From NCBI GenBank assembly GCA_947623455.1, contig OX392527.1, forward strand, positions 29,690,201 to 29,754,200: a stretch of DNA of 64,000 nt, in the 5' to 3' direction. Made by a program: the position numbers and the translations under genes. Position 1 is the stretch's first letter; each line of letters begins with the position of its first letter. The stretch comes from Mimachlamys varia. Its lineage: Eukaryota; Mollusca; Bivalvia; Pectinida; Pectinidae. Under the pieces are notes generated by a model. It was not told the DNA's origin, did no database searches, and worked only from the letters and a program-made list of their open reading frames with translations. Below are positions 42,401 through 48,400 of the stretch, piece after piece.

Positions 42401-45400
42401 ATATCTCACACCAGGTAACTAACAACTGAATCAATGTAATCTCACACCCAGTAACTAACAACTGAGTCACGGTATATCTCACACCAGGTAACTAACAACT
42501 GAATCAATGTAATCTCACACCCAGTAACTAACAACTGAGTCACGGTATATCTCACACCAGGTAACTAACAACTGAGTCACTATATCTCACAACAGGTAAC
42601 TAATTGAGTCACTCTATATCTCACACCCAGTAACTAACAACTGAGTCACTGTATATCTCACACCAAGTAACTAACACCTGAATCAATGTATATCTCACAG
42701 CAGGTAACTAACAACTGAGTCACTGTATATCTCACACCAGGTAACTAACAACTGAGTCACTGTATATCTCACAACAGGTACTTAATGAGTTACTGTATAT
42801 CTCACACCAGTAACTGATGATTTAGTCACTCAGGTTTATCTCACACCAGGTAACTAACAACTGAGTCACTGTATATCTCACACCAGGTAACTAACAACTG
42901 AGTCAATGTATATCTCACACCAGTAACTTATAATTGAGTCAATGTATATCTCACAACAGGTAACTAACAACTGAGTCACTATATCTCAAACCAGGTAACT
43001 AACTGAGTTACTGTATAAGTCACAACAGGTAACTAATAACTGAGTCACTGTATGTTTCACCCCAGGTAACTAACAACTGCATCAATGTAATCTCACACCC
43101 AGTAACTAACAACTGAGTCATGGTATATCTCACACCAGGTAACTAACAACTGAGTCACTGTATATCTCACACCCAGTAACTAACATCTGAGTCACGGTAT
43201 ATCTCACACCAGGTAACTAACAACTGAATCAATGTAATCTCACACCCAGTAACTAACAACTGAGTCACGGTATATCTCACACCAGGTAACTAACAACTGA
43301 ATCAATGTAATCTCACACCCAGTAACTAACAACTGAGTCACGGTATATCTCACACCAGGTAACTAACAACTGAGTCACTATATCTCACAACAGGTAACTA
43401 ATTGAATCACTCTATATCTCACACCCAGTAACTAACAACTGAGTCACTGTATATCTCACACCAAGTAACTAACACCTGAATCAATGTATATCTCACAGCA
43501 GTAACTGACAACTGAGTCACTGTATATCTCACACCAGGTAACTAACAACTGAGTCAATGTATATCTCACACCAGGTAACTAACAACTGAGTCACTGTATA
43601 TCTCACACCAAGTAACTAACACCTGAATCAATGTATATCTCACAGCAGTAACTGACAACTGAGTCACGGTATATCTCACACCAGGTAACTAACAACTGAG
43701 TCACTGTATATCTCACACCCAGTAACTAACAACTGAATCAATGTATATCTCACACCCAGTAACTGACAACTGAGTCACTGTATATCTCACACCAGGTAAC
43801 TAGCAACTGAATCAATGTATATCTCACAGCAGTAACTTATAATTGAGTCATGGTATATCTCACAACAGGTAACTAGCAGCTCAGTCACTGTATATCTCAC
43901 ACCAGGTAACTAACAACTGAGTCACTGTATATCTCACACCAGTAACTTATAATTGAGTCACTGTATATCTCACACCAGGTAACTAACAACTGAGTCACTC
44001 TATATCTCACACCAGTAACTTATAATTGAGTCAATGTTTATCTCACACCAGTAACTTATAATTGGGTCACTGTAAATCTCACACCAGGTAACTAACAACT
44101 AGCTGAGTCACTCTATATCTCACACCAGTAACTTATAATTGAGTCACTCTATATCTCACACCAGTAACTTATAATTGGGTCACTGTAAATCTCACACCAG
44201 GTAACTAACAACTGAGTCACAGTATAACTCACACCAGTAACTTATAATTGAGTCACTCTATATCTCACACCAGTAACTTATAATTGGGTCAATGTATATC
44301 TCACACCAGGTAACTAACAACCGAGTCACTGTATATCTCACACCAGTAACTTATAATTGGGTCACTGTATATCTCACACCAGGTAACTAACAACTGAGTC
44401 ACTGTATATCTCACACCAGTAACTTATAATTGAGTCACTGTATATCTCACACCAGGTAACTAACAACTGAGTCACTGTATATCTCACACCAGGTAACTAA
44501 CAACTGAGTTACTGTATATCTCACAAAAGGTAACTAACAACTGAGTCAATGTATATCTCACACCAGTAACTTATAATTGAGTCAATGTATATCTCACAAC
44601 AGGTAACTAACAACTGAGTCACTATATCTCAAACCAGGTAACTAACTGAGTTACTGTATAAGTCACAACAGGTAACTAATAACTGAGTCACTGTATGTTT
44701 CACCCCAGGTAACTAACAACTGAATCAATGTAATCTCACACCCAGTAACTAACAACTGAGTCATGGTATATCTCACACCAGGTAACTAACAACTGAGTCA
44801 CTGTATATCTCACACCCAGTAACTAACAACTGAGTCACGGTATATCTCACACCAGGTAACTAACAACTGAATCAATGTAATCTCACACCCAGTAACTAAC
44901 AACTGAGTCACGGTATATCTCACACCAGGTAACTAACAACTGAATCAATGTAATCTCACACCCAGTAACTAACAACTGAGTCACGGTATATCTCACACCA
45001 GGTAACTAACAACTGAGTCACTATATCTCACAACAGGTAACTAATTGAGTCACTCTATATCTCACACCCAGTAACTAACAACTGAGTCACTGTATATCTC
45101 ACACCAAGTAACTAACACCTGAATCAATGTATATCTCACAGCAGGTAACTAACAACTGAGTCACTGTATATCTCACACCAGGTAACTAACAACTGAGTCA
45201 CTGTATATCTCACACCAGTAACTTATAATTGAGTCACTGTATATCTCACACCAGGTAACTAACAACTGAGTCACTCTATATCTCACACCAGTAACTTATA
45301 ATTGAGTCAATGTTTATCTCACACCAGTAACTTATAATTGGGTCACTGTAAATCTCACACCAGGTAACTAACAACTAGCTGAGTCACTCTATATCTCACA

Positions 45401-48400
45401 CCAGTAACTTATAATTGAGTCACAGTATAACTCACACCAGTAACTTATAATTGAGTCACTCTATATCTCACACCAGTAACTTATAATTGGGTCACTGTAA
45501 ATCTCACACCAGGTAACTAACAACTGAGTCACAGTATAACTCACACCAGTAACTTATAATTGAGTCACTCTATATCTCACACCAGTAACTTATAATTGGG
45601 TCAATGTATATCTCACACCAGGTAACTAACAACCGAGTCACTGTATATCTCACACCAGTAACTTATAATTGGGTCACTGTATATCTCACACCAGGTAACT
45701 AACAACTGAGTCACCGTATATCTCACACCAGTAACTTATAATTGAGTCACTGTATATCTCACACCAGGTAACTAACAACTGAGTCACTGTATATCTCACA
45801 CCAGGTAACTAACAACTGAGTTACTGTATATCTCACAAAAGGTAACTAACAACTGAGTCAATGTATATCTCACACCAGTAACTTATAATTGAGTCAATGT
45901 ATATCTCACAACAGGTAACTAACAACTGAGTCACTATATCTCAAACCAGGTAACTAACTGAGTTACTGTATAAGTCACAACAGGTAACTAATAACTGAGT
46001 CACTGTATGTTTCACCCCAGGTAACTAACAACTGAATCAATGTAATCTCACACCCAGTAACTAACAACTGAGTCATGGTATATCTCACACCAGGTAACTA
46101 ACAACTGAGTCACTGTATATCTCACACCCAGTAACTAACAACTGAGTCACGGTATATCTCACAACAGGTAACTAACAACTGAATCAATGTAATCTCACAC
46201 CCAGTAACTAACAACTGAGTCACGGTATATCTCACACCAGGTAACTAACAACTGAATCAATGTAATCTCACACCCAGTAACTAACAACTGAGTCACGGTA
46301 TATCTCACACCAGGTAACTAACAACTGAGTCACTATATCTCACAACAGGTAACTAATTGAGTCACTCTATATCTCACACCCAGTAACTAACAACTGAGTC
46401 ACTGTATATCTCACACCAAGTAACTAACACCTGAATCAATGTATATCTCACAGCAGGTAACTAACAACTGAGTCACTGTATATCTCACACCAGGTAACTA
46501 ACAACTGAGTCACTGTATATCTCACACCAAGTAACTAACAACTGAGTCACTGTATATCTCACACCAAGTAACTAACACCTGAATCAATGTATATCTCACA
46601 GCAGTAACTGACAACTGAGTCACGGTATATCTCACACCAGGTAACTAACAACTGAGTCACTGTATATCTCACACCCAGTAACTAACAACTGAATCAATGT
46701 ATATCTCACACCCAGTAACTGACAACTGAGTCACTGTATATCTCACACCAGGTAACTAGCAACTGAATCAATGTATATCTCACAGCAGTAACTTATAATT
46801 GAGTCATGGTATATCTCACAACAGGTAACTAGCAGCTGAGTCACTGTATATCTCACACCAGGTAACTAACAACTGAGTCACTGTATATCTCACACCAGTA
46901 ACTTATAATTGAGTCACTGTATATCTCACACCCAGTAACTGACAACTGAGTCACTGTATATCTCACACCAGGTAACTAGCAACTGAATCAATGTATATCT
47001 CACAGCAGTAACTTATAATTGAGTCATGGTATATCTCACAACAGGTAACTAGCAGCTGAGTCACTGTATATCTCACACCAGGTAACTAACAACTGAGTCA
47101 CTGTATATCTCACACCAGTAACTTATAATTGAGTCACTGTATATCTCACACCAGGTAACTAACAACTGAGTCACTCTATATCTCACACCAGTAACTTATA
47201 ATTGAGTCAATGTTTATCTCACACCAGGTAACTAACAACCGAGTCACTGTATATCTCACACCAGTAACTTATAATTGGGTCACTGTAAATCTCACACCAG
47301 GTAACTAACAACTAGCTGAGTCACTCTATATCTCACACCAGTAACTTATAATTGAGTCACAGTATAACTCACACCAGTAACTTATAATTGAGTCACTCTA
47401 TATCTCACACCAGTAACTTATAATTGGGTCACTGTAAATCTCACACCAGGTAACTAACAACAGAGTCACTGCATATCTCACACCAGTAACTTATAATTGG
47501 GTCACTGTATATCTCACACCAGGTAACTAACAACTGAGTCACTGTATATCTCACACCAGTAACTTATAATTGAGTCACTGTATATCTCACACCAGTAACT
47601 TATAATTGAGTCACTGTATATCTCACACCAGTAACTTATAATTGAGTCACTGTATATCTCACACCAGTAACTTATAATTGATCAGTCACTGTACAGCAGC
47701 ATCTCACACTGGGTAGCTTACACAATTTCATTATCTCTTTTTTTTATTTTCCTGTCTCTCCTAAATTTTTAAGCTGAACAACACCTTGTCCACTGTAAAA
47801 AGGGTGGGTGGGGATGCTATAATAACAGCCGATTTATTGAATTGAATAAATCTTAGACTATCAATCAGAATTATAGGAAATTAGATAGGCTCAGTGTGGT
47901 GTGTCATTGATACTGGGTGAGATTTTCCAGTGACAGAGATAATTGCCCTGACTGCAGCTGTTGAAGATTTAGGTGTGAGCAATGTGTAATCAATAAAACG
48001 TGAGTCAGATAGAGGTGTTCCCTGCCACCTATATACACTCAACTGTTTCCGGTTGGAGCACCTCCAGACAGAGGTGAAAATCTAGAGTAACTCGCGTACC
48101 AGACTTCCATTTGACATAGCAGAACTGATTTAATGCCTTGATGTGGATCCCATCTGTAGCCTCATTATGACTAGTCTTCCTGTGCTACCAAGTTATAAGC
48201 AAGGTATAACAAAACCTCACCATTAGGTAGTGACCAGTAATGATAGTTTTAAGCTACAGTGATACAGACAAGACCTTTTTTTATACCTTGCAAGCCCAAA
48301 AACAATCATGATGATGTATAGCTATAGTTAATTGGATACAGACCTAGCACATGATCAATCCTTAAAGTTTAAAGACAATTCAAAGTGTTGTCCCATCATC

